Assembly: GCA_016806645.1 (NCBI GenBank)
Contig: JACSYO010000424.1
Span: forward strand, 2,307,501 to 2,371,500
DNA from: Ophiodon elongatus
Taxonomy: Eukaryota > Chordata > Actinopteri > Perciformes > Hexagrammidae
DNA length: 64,000 bases
Direction of reading: 5' to 3'
Part shown: piece after piece, positions 1-13,500 of the stretch
How the letters are laid out: the number at the start of each line of letters is the position of its first letter
How positions within the stretch are numbered: the first letter of the stretch is position 1
Notes under the pieces: model-generated
What the model was told of the DNA's origin: nothing
What the model saw: only the letters and a program-made list of their open reading frames with translations
Databases searched by the model: none
Translations under genes and position numbers: made by a program

Positions 1-1391
1 GCCCTTTTATATATTTTTGCCATTGCTCAATATGTTATAGTGTGCCTATTGTATTTAGACTAAAGTGTGCTGATTCTAAAGTAGAGACCTAATAATTACA
101 AAGGCTTAGGTAATGGCCCTGAAAAGACCTTTGGTTAGACATATATCAGGAATTGACAGGGGTAAACGTGGATAACCTTTTCTTCCAGATTCATTACGAA
201 ATGCAAAACGCTGACAGCGAAGACCTAACGTCTGTCATTAGGAGTTATTATCTAATGACATTTCAGTGAAGTCTGAAATATCTGCTCATTTTGTTGCATT
301 TTCTGCCACACACAAATCTTGTAGAGACAGCAAAGTTGTTTTAGCCACGAATACAAAAACCCATATTGTGGTGACCTTTTGAGAGATTCAATATTCCCCG
401 ACTGGAGAACTGGAGAGACATAGTGTAATATGGGGCAAATGATTATGTATTATCCAGATAACCGCAACAAACATTAGACGTGAGGTCAAGCAGTGGTTTA
501 TTTTCCTCAAGATGGAACCAAATCTACCAGTCTCACAGCTAAATATTCACTCATGGTCTAATTAATTATTTACTGTTCACCTGTGGCAAAAAAAGTCCAT
601 CTTTCTGTATTTGGTCTCAGTTTGAGAGCAGTGAAATTGTGGGAAAAATGGAGCCTAGGAGTGTTTTTGCAAAGTATTTTATAGTTTAAAGGAACAATCA
701 CCGTTAATATTAAATGAAACCTACTTGGTTTGTACGCCCTTTGCTGACCATAAATCATATGAAATATTAGCAGTGCAATGTTACCAATGCAGCACAAAAA
801 TAACCCACATGTTCAAAACATGCTGCTTCTCTGAATGAATTAGAAAAAATCTCCAGTTGCTTTTTTTTCTATTAATAAATTCATTAGCGCCATGAGACTG
901 GAGGAATGAAGACATTCACCGCCCAACGACTCGCAGCCAAATCATGAGAGATACCCTGCTTGGCTAGCTATGCTGTGATATAAAAAGCTTAAAAGCTTGA
1001 ATTAAAAATGCATTCCTTTTCCTTCCTTTAGGGGTTCCTGCAATTACTCAGTCCGTTAGGGACCCAGAGAGGCGTTTCCTACATGGCACACTGTACATCT
1101 TCATCATCTTCTCTCAATCCACACCATCCCACTTCCTCTCTCACCTACACACACACGCACACACGCGCACGTGCCACAGCCACCTTTAGATTGGCAATCT
1201 AATAAAATAGCATTACATTAATTGTCAAGCTAAATCTGTGTTGTCTGTAAAATCAAATTTGCCCCTCGCAGAGCGAACACAACCTTAAAATCCCCAATAA
1301 AAACAAACATGAATGATCCTTGATAATCTTATAGCGCTTCACAGCCTCTCAGAGCTACTGTAGCATGTACAGGTTTACCTCACACACACAC

Positions 1392-1473
<82 letters not shown>

Positions 1474-3257
1474 TATCTCTCCGTACTGTAAAGGCAGCTC
1501 TAAACTGCTTGTTGTTGGCCCTCATCTTTGCAGAGCAGATGGCTGCTTCTCTGCACCACATGGCCAGCACTCAGGAGATGAGGGAAGCTCTTTAAGAAGA
1601 AAAAGACTTTCAATCTGCTTTAGCAACTGTAGCTCCTCCTCATCATCACATCCTTTTTTCGCATGGCGTCAGCAGCAACTCCCCCCCTCAGCCACCGCTG
1701 CCTCCACATCCCCCCCATCACACTGATTTGCTGCTCTGCATTTATCCAGCTACTGTTGATGATTATTTAAATACTTATGTAAACGAGTCAAACACAAGGT
1801 CATGAAGTGAGAGCATTAAGATGCTGCGTGGATGCACGGACGACTGGCCAAGAATTCCAACCTCGCAGCCCCCCCTTTTCTATCATGTTTCTTCAACGTG
1901 TGGGAACACACTGCATATGTATGGAGAGCTGCATTCATTATTCATGCTGGGAGTCAGTTTGAATGTGGTGTAGAAGCAAGGTTATTCTGGAAAGAGATGG
2001 TGAGAAGAGACCTAGAGCAGGGGAGTAAGTTATCTATTTTTTTCTTTTATTGATCTGCACGGTTTGTATAATTCAGTTTGAGCATGATGGGCTGATTTGG
2101 CCTGAATACTGCAATATGTAAACCTGAGGGAATGATTCTCCGGTTTGTTTGTGGTCGTAATCTTGGCTATGTTTGTGGTTGTAATGCTGGAAACACGTGA
2201 GTGCTCATGGCCAACAAAAACAAGCTAATATTCATTTAAAGGAGCTAACATGGATATGAAACAGTTCATAATTAGCTTGAAGCGGATGTTAAATAAATTA
2301 CAATAGAGTCATGGCCGAACACAAGGTTTATGAACTACTGAGGTCCAAAAACTGAGCGACTACTTCTACTTCTACTTCTACTACCAGGGGCCTGTGTATG
2401 TGTGTGTATAAATATGTGCATTCTGAGAAGTTTGGAGAGCAAAAATGTAATAAGACTAGTTTTAAAACCATGTCAGTGGCCTGTCAAGCAGTACTACATG
2501 TTGGTTACATGTTGCAATGAATGATCCACACGAGGGTCTGAAAATACAGGAGAGGCTAAAATCAGCACAAACATCTGTGATTAATTGAAGTGTTCAAGTA
2601 AAAGCAAATTCATGCTACTGCTCTGTCTCCCCCTCTGTATTTACCGCGTACCTCTTCCTCTGTGACTCCTCACTTTGCTCTCCTGCGTGTATTAAACATA
2701 ATTCACTGAAATTATGATAACGCCTTTATTTCATCCTTGTGATTTTTGCATCATTTGGGATTTGAATCACAGAAATGTGTCTTAAACAGTAATAAATGTC
2801 AGCAAAATATGTCTTTTATATTTATTCAATATCATTACCCTATAATTATGTAGATTGCTGTTAGATTGAGCCAATAGGTCCCACTGTATAAACCTGTATA
2901 AATCTTTTTTCTCTCGGTCTCCTCATCCTGTGGTGAATATCTTCTCGTCCCAAAGCCGAGCGTTGAGTGACGGAGTTTAATTTGTCTGTCTCAGTGAAGA
3001 AAGTAAACCCATGGAGGGTATTTTGGGGTGATGGTGCAACCAAGCTGGCATCTCTGGCCACTGTGTAACACATTTAGATGGCACAGGAGCTATTGGTCAG
3101 ATGAGGTCCGTCTGGCGATCAGAGGAGCCAGTCAGTAATCTTGGTGTTGTACAGAGTGGCCTTGCTCACCAAAGTCAAGCTTTTTGTAGTCAAAATAGGG
3201 TCCGTACGGCCACGAGCAGAGTGCCTGTGTGTTAAGACGTTAAACATGAGTACTTAC
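1..3257. other. Non-coding: neurexin intron downstream (minus sense) of the shared exon
   Basis: Apart from the (CA)n array at 1380-1471 and the donor site at 3252-3257, this is AT-rich sequence without a recognisable gene. I looked on the minus strand for the following LNS6 exon (the GKYHVVRFTR / NATLQVD region) and did not see it, so the gene continues beyond the left edge of the window. Confidence 0.7.
1380..1471. repeat. (CA)n microsatellite
   Basis: About 92 bases of nearly pure CA with one CG interruption near the left end. It reads as UG repeats in the neurexin pre-mRNA. The open reading frames across it (poly-HT, poly-CV) are repeat artefacts. Confidence 0.98.
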
Positions 3258-3439
3258 GATGTGGAGCATGATGTAGTCACCCAGACGAGGGGCGCTGTCG
3301 ATGCGGACGAGGATGCCGTCTTTGATGGTGGTGCTGAAGCCCACTGCCAGCCGGTCCGTCCGTGTGCTTGGCCTCTCATTGTTGGGCCACGTGTAAGTGA
3401 TCAGACCCCCTCCTTTACCGAAGATATAGGTGGTGCCAG
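3258..3439 (-). CDS. nrxn3: Neurexin shared alpha/beta exon: start of the LNS6 (laminin G-like) domain
   Basis: This 182-base internal exon encodes 60 residues plus two bases of a split Ala codon. It begins AGTTYIFGKGGGLITYTW and ends LGDYIMLHI. It is the first part of LNS6, the extracellular domain that binds neuroligins, LRRTMs and cerebellins in a calcium-dependent way. Neurexin-3 is favoured over neurexins 1 and 2 because the segment GFSTTIKDGILVRIDSAP matches the neurexin-3 form as I recall it, whereas neurexin-1 has VQKEAVLVRVDSS and neurexin-2 has HQRSAVLVRVDSA. The Asp of the LGD motif, a known calcium ligand, and the RPSTR loop of the neuroligin interface are kept. The acceptor is a long pyrimidine tract ending in cacag (just above 3439); the donor is gtaagt (3252-3257). 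Both alpha transcripts and beta transcripts should splice into this exon in phase 1. The domain is incomplete here, and the next exon lies below coordinate 1. Confidence 0.93.
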
Positions 3440-6400
3440 CTGTGGATACACACAAAGCAAAAAAGGGCAGAAATTAGATTTACTCTAAGATAAACAACGG
3501 TAGATAACAAGAGAAAAGGGTCAAATCCAATTCTGTGATGTACACATACTGTAACTAGACAGTAGGGAGCAGAGTGTCTTTACCAACAAGACACTTTCCT
3601 GACAAAACTAGATCCAAACCTCCATCAAGGCTAAATCTGCTGTAATTCCTTTACAGCTACTTTGCCACTGCTACAATATAATTGTGTCGAGTTCTATTTG
3701 AGGCTTTTAATGGTATTCAGCCACCACCACCTTTTGGGTAGAAGTCAGCAGGTCCCCTGGCGCCATCTATGACCTATCCAGCTCTTAAATATAGCCCCTT
3801 TCCAGGGAATAACAGCCAGTATGGCCAGAACCGGATAAGTCTCCCAAACCTCATGTATTATATATGAGACCTGCAACCAAAGAACAAAGGCTGGCACAAG
3901 AAAGAAGAGATGGGGTGGGGAAAAAAATCGAAGAACCTTCGTCTGGTTTAATTTGACAAATGCAGTGTATAAAAAAAGGGGCCTCAGTACCAGTGGGGGT
4001 AGAGAAGCTCACCAGAATGAACATTTGTGTTATTATAAACAGCCGCTATGCAGATTTGTGTCAGTGATTGGATCAAGCTTGGCCCTGAGACACAGAATCT
4101 GTGAAAGTTGTTTGTGGATTTCCTTTTTCTATCATCACATGGAACAGAAAAAAAGGGAAAAGTTTCATTACGTCGTTGCAGGGTTGAATTCAATTCCAAG
4201 TTCTGAATGTTCCCTAAGGTGTGTCAGAATTAAAGCACTGAATCCTTGAGCCGCTTAGCCATCCCGTCCACATTTAGGCAAAGATAATCAAGAGATCAAA
4301 GGCATTAGACCTACAGCAGATAGACTAGTGGGTGAATCAATATGAGAGACGAAACAGACTTGTGTGGCCTAAGGATGGTGGGAAGCGTTTGGCCCACCTC
4401 TGAGACTGACAGGGAATTGCTAATGAAGTGTCTGAGTTTATGCATCAATGTATAATTTTTTTTTTCTGCCTCCACCCCTCCCTCTGCATCCCTTTCTTCC
4501 ACATCACCTCTCTCCCTCTGTCTCCCCCCTGTCGTTCCTCTCTATTCCGTTCATTTCCTCTCCAAGTCACCTGAACATCTGTTTGGCCTTGTGATGGGTG
4601 CCCAGCTGTCTCACTGTTTCCCCTATGAAGTGGCCAACAATCTGCTCTGTGGTCCACAATACCCCGGAGACTGCAAGAACATATGGATGAGAGGGTGTAA
4701 GAGAGAGGGGGAGAGTCTATCGACCAGATGAGTGTCTCTATTTGCCTTCAGGCGCACAAACAGGTCTGCATTTTACACACCTCAGGTGCCAGCAATGCAA
4801 ACCACCGGCTAAGGTCGTCTATGTGACATGAGAAATACCCAAACAAGTGGAGCACGGCGAGCCCGAACAACGGCTTCACTTCTTCTAACTAATAGTCCTA
4901 CATGGCTGGTTTAACACAGCCATTTGAGTTTTTGTTTTTTTTCTGAAGAGAAACAATAAAATCTCTCAATAACATTGCAGCAATTGAAGCTAATGTTTGC
5001 ATCACGTATCACCTGCCTCAAATAGTTCATTTCCTCCATGGCATCGTGTCTGGCTGACAACAATGACACAATGCCTGATAGCAGCCTGCAGCCAGGTTGC
5101 ACCAGATCTGCCCTGCTGTCTCAGTGCCTCAAAGTTTCTTCGTGCCAAAAGAGTTCAGGCAGACTTGGGATCAGTTTCCCGGAAAACGAGCAAACTTTGC
5201 CTATATCATCTAACACACCCTCGTTTTTTTTCTGGGGGGGATGACGATGATGAGCAGCAAAGACACAAGCACCCCGGGGAGCCAATTATCACATTGAGGA
5301 GATTTGCTTAGTGTTTCAAGCAGACAATGTTCAGCATGAAACGCACACAGGCAGCAGCACACACACGGGCACACACGCATACACAAGGCAGGCTGACGGA
5401 GGTACAAATGCACATTGTGAAATACAAATTTGTGCAGACACGTGTGCAGACACACGAACACGATGCCTTCTCACATACAATCACACAAGTGGGCGACTAT
5501 CTGCACAAGTACAGAGAAGACAGAGAACCCGATATCGCAGGAATGTGGAACATTCTCCTCCAAACCTGCTCGGCCCAGACGGCGCCGGCTGTACGGTCAC
5601 ACAGAGAGGAAGTCCACTGCATATCCAGTTATGCATTCATTGTGTGCAAAGCTATCAAAGTGTGTCATCATTGCTGACATTTATCTGAAGACTTCAATTG
5701 AGAAAAAGAAATGTGTGGTTGGTTAGCGACTGTGAGCGCTAGCCGACCTCCCAAGGTCAAGAGTTTCATTTGAATAACTGCACCACAGAGTGAAAAGGCT
5801 TCTCCAGGCAAGAGGGCTTTTCTACTCAAGTGTGGATGTAAGAAGCACTAACATAATTGAATTTCAGCGATTTTTGCGTGGAGACTAATTAGATGAAAGA
5901 GGGTAAATGATGGCATATTTCAACTTTTCTAGCATATTTTAGCATGCCTCCTCTCACTTACTTGGACTAAAACCTCATTTGGCATTCACCCAAAACTGTT
6001 AATAAACAATAGTCTTTTCAAGGTTTTTTGACTCGTATTATAAATTTGCTACACCGAAAACAGAATGCAAAAAAAAAAAGAATGCAAAAATGAAAATAGG
6101 CTGAACTTTTCATCATTGGTATGAAATAGATCAACACGCATTGCTCTCACTGTTTTGGGGCAGCGTGTACTCTACATTAGTAAGATGATCTCACATTAGT
6201 ACTTTTGCAAAAACCTTTTAAAATGTGAAGGTAATTAAACATGTACAACAAAACAAATAATAGTATTCATTGTCTGGAAAATAACTTGGTTCATTAGTTA
6301 GACAATGTTTAAAGATGGGGGATCTCTGTAGCAGTGTGCCAAATTAATGGACTTAAACACTTTTTTTTGCCTTGATTTGCTTGGTAACAAAGATTGTGAT

Positions 6401-8166
6401 ACAGCATTAAGATATGTATCCAGTCAAATTAATGAAAGCAAAACGGTTAAAAGGTAATGTTTTCATTTCCTCCCGTGGTCATTCTGAGCATTCTTCAGAG
6501 ATGAACCTGACAGCTGACTGCCATGCCAGTGAACAGCAGAAATCAAGCATCCTACATACATGCCTTTCACGGCTATGATGCCTTGGTGAAAAGCCAACTT
6601 CAGGGGAAATATCATCAAAGGAATCAAATCTACAAACAGATTACTGCACAAGATGTTATTTTGGTGGATCAGAGGGGACTTTCATCTCCATATTTGAATA
6701 ATGCAGTCTTGGCATGGCCAGTGGGTATTGGAGGGGGGCCATTTGAAATCTAATTGTAGCATATGGGTGGTCCATTGATTTGTCAGTGAAGGGGGATGGG
6801 CAACATTCTGAAAGTAATTATGACATTGATTTTTCTTTGATTACTCTTAGTTAAAGGTGCTATGTGGAATTTTAAGAAAATCCTTGTTATTAATGATACG
6901 GTGGCAGCATCTTGTTGCTCGCACGCCTGCACTCATTCTGGGCATCGGCAATAACTGTGACATGACACGACATTACAAAAATATATCATGTTATTATCTG
7001 TATATATTTGGACCATTCGCTCCCTGAAACTAACTATCTTGCCATTTGCAAATCATTTTATCTGCTAACGTTCGGCAACAACCAACATGAGATTGAGAAG
7101 TAGCTAAATTACAGCTAGCTGGCTCACCTTGACTTGGCTCAGGTTAAGGTGAGCTCGTTGGCTGTCCCTTTCTTGCATCGCTCTTAGCTAGTAGAGAGCA
7201 ATCATTAGTTATACAGCTTTGCTTTGTGCCATTGCATCATTTATTGTAGGGTAAATTCAACAGTGTTTGTCATAATACACAAGCTGCAACATAGATCACG
7301 TTAGCTGATGAAGGAATTTGGCAAGCTAACCAACTAACTTATCCACTCAGATAGTATTTAGTTTGCAATAACATTGCGATCAAAACAAGCTAAGGTTAGC
7401 CAATCATAAAATAAAAAATAAATAACCTCCATACCCTTCAAAATCTATGCTGTTCTGAAATATTGCGCTAATGCATTACTCTCCAGTGTTGTGATTCATT
7501 GCATCTGCAGTGGGCCTCCGTTTAGAGACCAACTGTAGATGAGAGACTAGGTCAAAGCCTTGGCCTCTATTTCGAAGAGGTCCCCGGAGGCGTGGGAGTG
7601 CAGACAGAAGGTCAGGACACCTGTCTGCAGAGCAGAACTATGTCCTGTCCTTCAGGCCCCCACATGACATTACCCAACTAGAAAAAAAGAGGAGAAAAAA
7701 AGAGAAGACAAAAAGAGAAGACAAAAAGAGGAGGTGTTTTCACATCGAGCCAGAAATGACTGAAGGTCACGAGTTTCAATAGACTTGACCTGGGGGAAAA
7801 TCTGGTTGAAGGCCTCTACTGCAGCTCGGTGTATGATGACTAAACAAATATATGATTTTTTTTTTACATACAATATTGACAGGCGTGTTTGCACACTCTC
7901 CTCTCTCATCTTTCACATACACATTAAAATTGCACTAGGCAACAATGTTATCTATAAAAGGGCAAAAAGAGTAGAGCAGCTGCCATGGCGCACGTCTGCT
8001 ATAACTGGGTAATTGGTTGCTTCACACCATGCTGTGATAAAACCCTCTGTTTAGAAGCAGCTGGTAGAAGACCTACAGTAAAAGACTGTCACTGTCTGTC
8101 CAACTAAACAGGCTGCAGGGAGGCGGTGGTCAACAGTTTTTTATTCTAGCAGACGTTGGATGGGGT
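3440..8166. other. Intronic non-coding stretch, no gene seen
   Basis: AT-rich single-copy-looking DNA with a short poly-G run near 5234 and an AG-rich patch at 7680-7735. The part from about 6853 to 7480 (starting taaaggtgctatgtggaatt) has the feel of an old dispersed fish repeat, but I cannot name it or define its ends. No exon or RNA gene is supported. Confidence 0.55.

Positions 8167-8200
<34 letters not shown>
8167..8200. repeat. (GT)n microsatellite
   Basis: About 34 bases of pure GT. It lies about 130 bases from a long (CA)n array at 8330-8420, so the two form an inverted pair. Confidence 0.97.
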
Positions 8201-8201
<1 letters not shown>

Positions 8202-8328
8202 ATGTACCTGTATGTAGACGTGTGCATAGGCAGCCTCGAAATAAAAAAGGCCACTGCCAGCTCCCCACAAGGCACTGAACTGCAGTGGGTAAATGCTGTA
8301 AACTCTAACTCTTTGTGTAAGTATGCGT

Positions 8329-8329
<1 letters not shown>

Positions 8330-8420
<91 letters not shown>
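8330..8420. repeat. (CA)n microsatellite
   Basis: About 90 bases of uninterrupted CA, giving UG repeats in the minus-strand transcript. It is the partner of the (GT)n array at 8167-8200. Confidence 0.98.
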
Positions 8421-8421
<1 letters not shown>

Positions 8422-8945
8422 GCCATCTGCATAGACATGGATGAGTCTGAACTTATGCACACATATCCACAAGCACACACACTCCCTCTCCCTTTTCCTT
8501 AGTGTGTGTTGTTTATGTGCTTTTCTGTCTTTCCCCTGATTATCTCTTGGGCTTTCCGCAGCGCTGGCGCCCCAGGGGACGAGAAAGGAAGACAAACACG
8601 GTTTGATGTGGTCGAATTCTCTGCCGTCGGAGAATAAGGAAAAGAAAGAGGAGCCTTAAAAAAAGAATCTGAAAGTGAGATGCAAAATGTAATTGCCTCC
8701 TCAATCACATTCAAAAGAACTCTTATCATTAGAATGCTTTAGCCTGCCGTGCATCATACATGGGGAATTGTTAGGCTCGCTGTCCTTCACACAACGACAA
8801 AAAAGAATCATTGACAGAGATACTGAGCTGTGTAATCACCGGGATTTATATCCATTTTACAACCTCTTATCATTTAATAATTCATATTTCCAACTGTTGC
8901 CTCTCCCCTCTGGGATAGAGTGACAGACGAGACTGATGATTGGAT

Positions 8946-8983
<38 letters not shown>

Positions 8984-9929
8984 CTCAATTAGCTGCCAGA
9001 AGTATTCAACAAATGAAAAACTACTATAGATGCCACACGTGTGCATGTGTTCTGTTTTAATGCATTTCTATGTCATATACACACAGATTGCACGTTGTAT
9101 GTGTGCATGTGTGTGTTTCTACACTGTCCAAACACTTGGTGGCCATGTGTCCCATCACTCATCAGCGTTACTGAGCAAAATGCAGAGTATGATAGATGAA
9201 GGGCAGCCTTGAATGATGTACACTGTCTGTTACAACACGCTGCAGCATTACCACACTACATGGATGCACGCGACAGGGATCAGGGGTAGTAGAAGTGGAA
9301 GAGAGACAGATGGACATAGTGAAAAGTGTGATGTGTGTGCAGGCAACACGCTGTATGGCCTTAAGCAAAATTGCTCAATGAAATACTAATGATTTCCGCC
9401 TAATTCAGCTTTATATGTATGAAATTATTTTGCATCAAGTATGAACATTGGAAAGAAAATTGAATAAATGTCAAAAGGTGGCAGAAAACAGGGCGATAAC
9501 ACAACAGTCTGCGATTAAAGCTTAGAAAGTTATCTCCCAGTCCACACAGAGCGTACAGAGAATTTTATGGATTACTCTACATTGTATAACATTTTGTCTG
9601 AGTCGTATTCTAACTTTATGAGCCAGAACCCACTAGCAAATGCAACAAAGCGAGGCAGAGACTCAGGCAGCGTCTGCTGCAGCTCGGGCTCCAAAGCAGA
9701 AACCAGCACGATAAAGTCGGAGCCGCTGGGCAGCAGCTCCCCTCACTGGGATTGAGCAGTCAAACTCAGGGGTTGTACTTGTGCTACAGCGAGATATAGG
9801 GCTGTTTTGTTGGAGTTGGTTGTGGGTGCCAGTGCAGAGGGAGTGCAGGTGACAGGAAACATGCAATGTCAACAGGCAGCACACCAACATATTGTACTGG
9901 CGTAAAGCTCTGCAACCAAGGGGGAACCA
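8421..9929. other. Intronic non-coding stretch with a (CT)n tract
   Basis: Holds a (CT)n tract at about 8947-8983 with one TTT interruption. Otherwise no recognisable gene or repeat family. Short open reading frames here show no coding character. Confidence 0.55.
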
Positions 9930-10352
9930 CTGGTGCTGAGAAACCTAGACAAAAACTGCAGTTCCTCAATTGTGAGTTAATCCCCATAGACCCCCATGTT
10001 AAAATACCCAACGTTACAGCATGAATAAACATGTGTTGTTCTCTATAGCTGATTTCCCCCTTCATGACAACTGTACGGGGATGACTTTTTATATAACTCA
10101 CACAATTTAAATGATACTAAGGCTGGGCCACTTTGAGTGACAGGTGGCTACTGTCTCAGGTCTAGCTGTCTCCTCTGTCGATCTGGCCCGCCGCAGCTCA
10201 ATCTCTTTTGCCCATTTTTGGATTAGCCGTGAGTCTTCACTGCCCAGATGGCGACAGTTAGAGTCCCACTTTGAGCTCTACAACAGACTTTCAGAAACCT
10301 TCAGTATGGGTGACGCCACAGAGACTATGTCCATATCTTATACAGTCTACAG
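9930..10352. repeat. Dispersed teleost interspersed repeat (unnamed)
   Basis: The stretch contains phrases that I recall as recurring in many percomorph genomes: cctcaattgtgagttaatcc with atagacccccatgttaaaa, ttcatgacaactgtacgggg, gggccactttgagtgacagg, and an end like tgacgccacagagactatg followed by tatacagtcta. It is probably a non-autonomous transposable element copy. Family and exact ends are not determined here. Confidence 0.55.
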
Positions 10353-10550
10353 CTGCAACCAATCAGTATTTGCATCACTGATTAATCAATCTCTCACTGT
10401 ATTGATCATTTATTTTGTCTGTGAAATATCAACAAAGGCAAAAAAAAGGCCTTTTTTGGAAAATGACTGGAACAATTTGTCAAAATATAATCCCAGAAGC
10501 TACAATTGATTTTGATGATTAACCCATCAACTACTTGTTGTAATGGTACT
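10353..10550. repeat. Possible old non-autonomous repeat, related to 43090-43410
   Basis: Begins with ctgcaaccaatcagta, followed by a run of attaatcaa-type motifs and a region resembling the common fish repeat in which TTAATCGATTA-like motifs flank a ctgcaac/aaaatgtca core. It is strongly diverged, so the assignment rests on resemblance from memory. Confidence 0.4.
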
Positions 10551-13500
10551 AACAGGCCATTGTGTCTTCTTGCAACACATTTTTTTCTGTTTGAGAAAGC
10601 TCAACTCTCGTCAGGTGAAGCAACACCAACATATTAACAGTGTGTTTGAATTAACAAGATCTGTTATTCTTCAATTAAAATCTGTCACTCATGTGGTGAG
10701 TCTCTACTTTCAGCGCTGGTACGGTATTCTATACAGTAAGACTTTTTAAAGCCCCTGCACAGCCAAACAGGTGTTTTCATTTATTCTGATTAATTAGCTC
10801 AGTTTGAAATAGAGAATTACATGAGGTCACCAAACTCGGTACTCTCCCTGCTAGTTTGTCCTATGGGATGCTATTTGCCAACCCTTTTCTGTGGCTCATT
10901 CCAAACCCCCATTTCTCCTGTTGGGATAATTAACATGTATCATTATTCCTCGGACTAACCTGGCTAATGAACAAGCCAACTGTGAAAGGCTCACTGTATG
11001 TCTTCCACAACCAATCTTCCCTGTAGCTTGAAATTAATGTGTAATGCATGTAGTTGGATTGTGCTCAAAAACATTTGAGGTGCGACGACTTCCAACGACG
11101 CAACACACGGTGTGATGGCTCAATCAAAAAAAAGTTCCTATCTTTTTTTTTTGATCACCGTTCCCTCGCGGGGGACATACTTCCATGAGGAACAGCTTGA
11201 TTTGCCATCTGTATCATGTTGTGGAGGCAGAAGTGGAGAGATGTGGAGAGGGAGAGCAGGGGAGAGCGGTGGAAGAGTCACTTTCTGGGGGAGGAGGGAG
11301 GAAAGACGTGGAGAACAGAGGAACACAGACGGGGAGAAGTGAAGTGGCGTCGATGTGAGCCTGAGATAGTCCTCTCGGAGCAACAGGAAAAGGCATTGGT
11401 TCCTTACTCAGATGGCATGTCAAATCCCCCTCAGATCGCTACAGAAGAGGAGGAAGATGGACTCACAGACACCCATTAACGCAGCAGTCATGTATCCTCA
11501 CTTCAGCGTCATGTAACACTGCAAAGGCGCAAATGTGAGTACACAAGTGAAAAGACTCACACACAGGCTAGAGCAGCAGAAGGTGAGCCATAACAACTCT
11601 CCCCTCATTACTGCAGAACTCAGATACCCCCCCCCCCTCTCTCTGTCTCCCCTCCTGCTGCATTACTGACACTCTTCTCTGATGTAGCGGCAAGCGGACA
11701 GAGAGGAAGCGCTTTAAATGATTTTTTTTCTCGGTTCTCTAGAGATGTCAGCTTCTATTCTCTCTGGATGGAAAAGGAAGAGGGATGGGGGTCTGAAGAG
11801 GATTTCAGAGGCCGGGGGAGAGAGGGAGGGGAATGGAGAAGGGCGGGGCGGGGGGGGTTCAGCACTATGGGCTACAAAGATGACCTGTCTGCTGACTTTA
11901 ATGTTGAACGCTGCCACCAGAAGAATTTTTAGGAAAAGGGAGCGAGAAGTTGTGGAGAGATGAAAGGAAAGAAGGTGCAAGGTAGCAGAAGGATGCAGGG
12001 TGAAAGAGGAAGAGACAGGCTGACAAAGATGGGCAGCAGAGGTGGAGAAGAGTCAGCTTGAGACGGCATGAGCACAAACAATATTTGGGACACTAAAGCT
12101 CTGTAAAACTCAATCCTGCTCCTTTCTACGCTGAAAATTATCATTCTGTCAGCTCTAGTGTTGATGTTCACACTGCTCTCAGCGAAATTAGGACATGAGT
12201 GTCTCTTTCCCATCATTCATAATGCATGACACACAATGTGTGTGCGGCATATCACTACAGAGACAGGCCACACCAAACCCTGCTGAGGATTAGGTGAAGA
12301 AGATCTTCTAAAGAATAAGGGATTCCAAGATGGGTCCGAGTGGAAGCATCATTTATAATTGAATCTTCCCCAGAGGATAGCGCAGCCTGCCTGCCTTTGC
12401 CAAGGCTTCGAGGTGAGCCCAGCACTCCTCTCCTCCTCGCTCTCTCCCAGTCTGTCTCCCTCTCCCCGTCTCTCTTCTTCAATAACTGAAAGGTCCCTCA
12501 CACACAAATACAACACAGCAACCTCAGCCACTGATCTTATCCTAAGGCCTTTATGACTCAAACCCCAGTTGGTCACATTTACTCATTCTGAACTTTTTAC
12601 AAACATGCCTGTTTTTGGTCCAAGGAGTGGGGAGAGATTAGATTGTACCAACACTGCATTACAAGATTGGTTGTTCTTTGTCCTTTACAGCCGGGGATGA
12701 CACGGGATGTGGAAATTGCGTCAGCTGCAAAGTCAAAAGGAACGGCACAAGCTTTACTCATCCAACTGTGGGTGAAATTGAAAGTCGACCAAGAGATAGG
12801 ATCATAGAACACGAAGGATCCATTAAAAGGGAAGATGGCACAGAAAACACCCAGTGCCCACACATTTTTAGAGGCCAAACATTTCATGACGCGCTTGTCT
12901 TTTATTTATATATAATAAAGTAAATTGGGGGCTGATTTTTTTTGAAGTTTATTTTATATTATTTAATAAAACAGATATTTTGAACTTCATTAGCTGCATT
13001 TGAGGATGCCATGTGGCGTTTTTGACCACTAGTTAGCGGTACAGAGCAATGTTTTTACAAGCAGGACCCCATTTTGTTTGTATTGTGCACACACACACGG
13101 ACGTGGGCAATGCTACACATTCCTGCTACTGTTATTCCACTACTCTGTTAATCCACAGCAGCAAACGTAGCAACGGCCCACGCTAAAGGCTTTTACACAA
13201 CAAGGGTTTTCTTTGTGTGATTAATTCATACAGCAATATATTTTTTCAAAGTGTTGTTTTTGCTCGAATGCTTGAATGCCAACTGTGAATATTACACGGA
13301 GAATAAGTGACTTTTTCCAAGCTTTCGCACCGCGAATAAAAGCATCAACCAATCAGGTTGTGTGGAGCGTGGTGAATATATATTATATATTTATGAAACC
13401 TATATTTATAAAACAACACGGAGGCTCAGTCATCCACAAAAGACAGCAATCTGAGTTACTCTTTTCAACCTTGACAAAGGCATTGTAGACCAGATTCACT

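Noticed and set aside
1355..1595. Open frames of poly-HT / poly-CV across the CA repeat
   Set aside because: Translation of a dinucleotide repeat in any frame gives long stop-free runs; there is no coding evidence. The same applies at 8130-8480, 26418-26621, 27930-28232, 35877-36167 and 52048-52362.
1..3257. Next LNS6 exon of neurexin
   Set aside because: No match to the GKYHVVRFTR or NATLQVD region seen on the minus strand, so that exon must be beyond the left edge.
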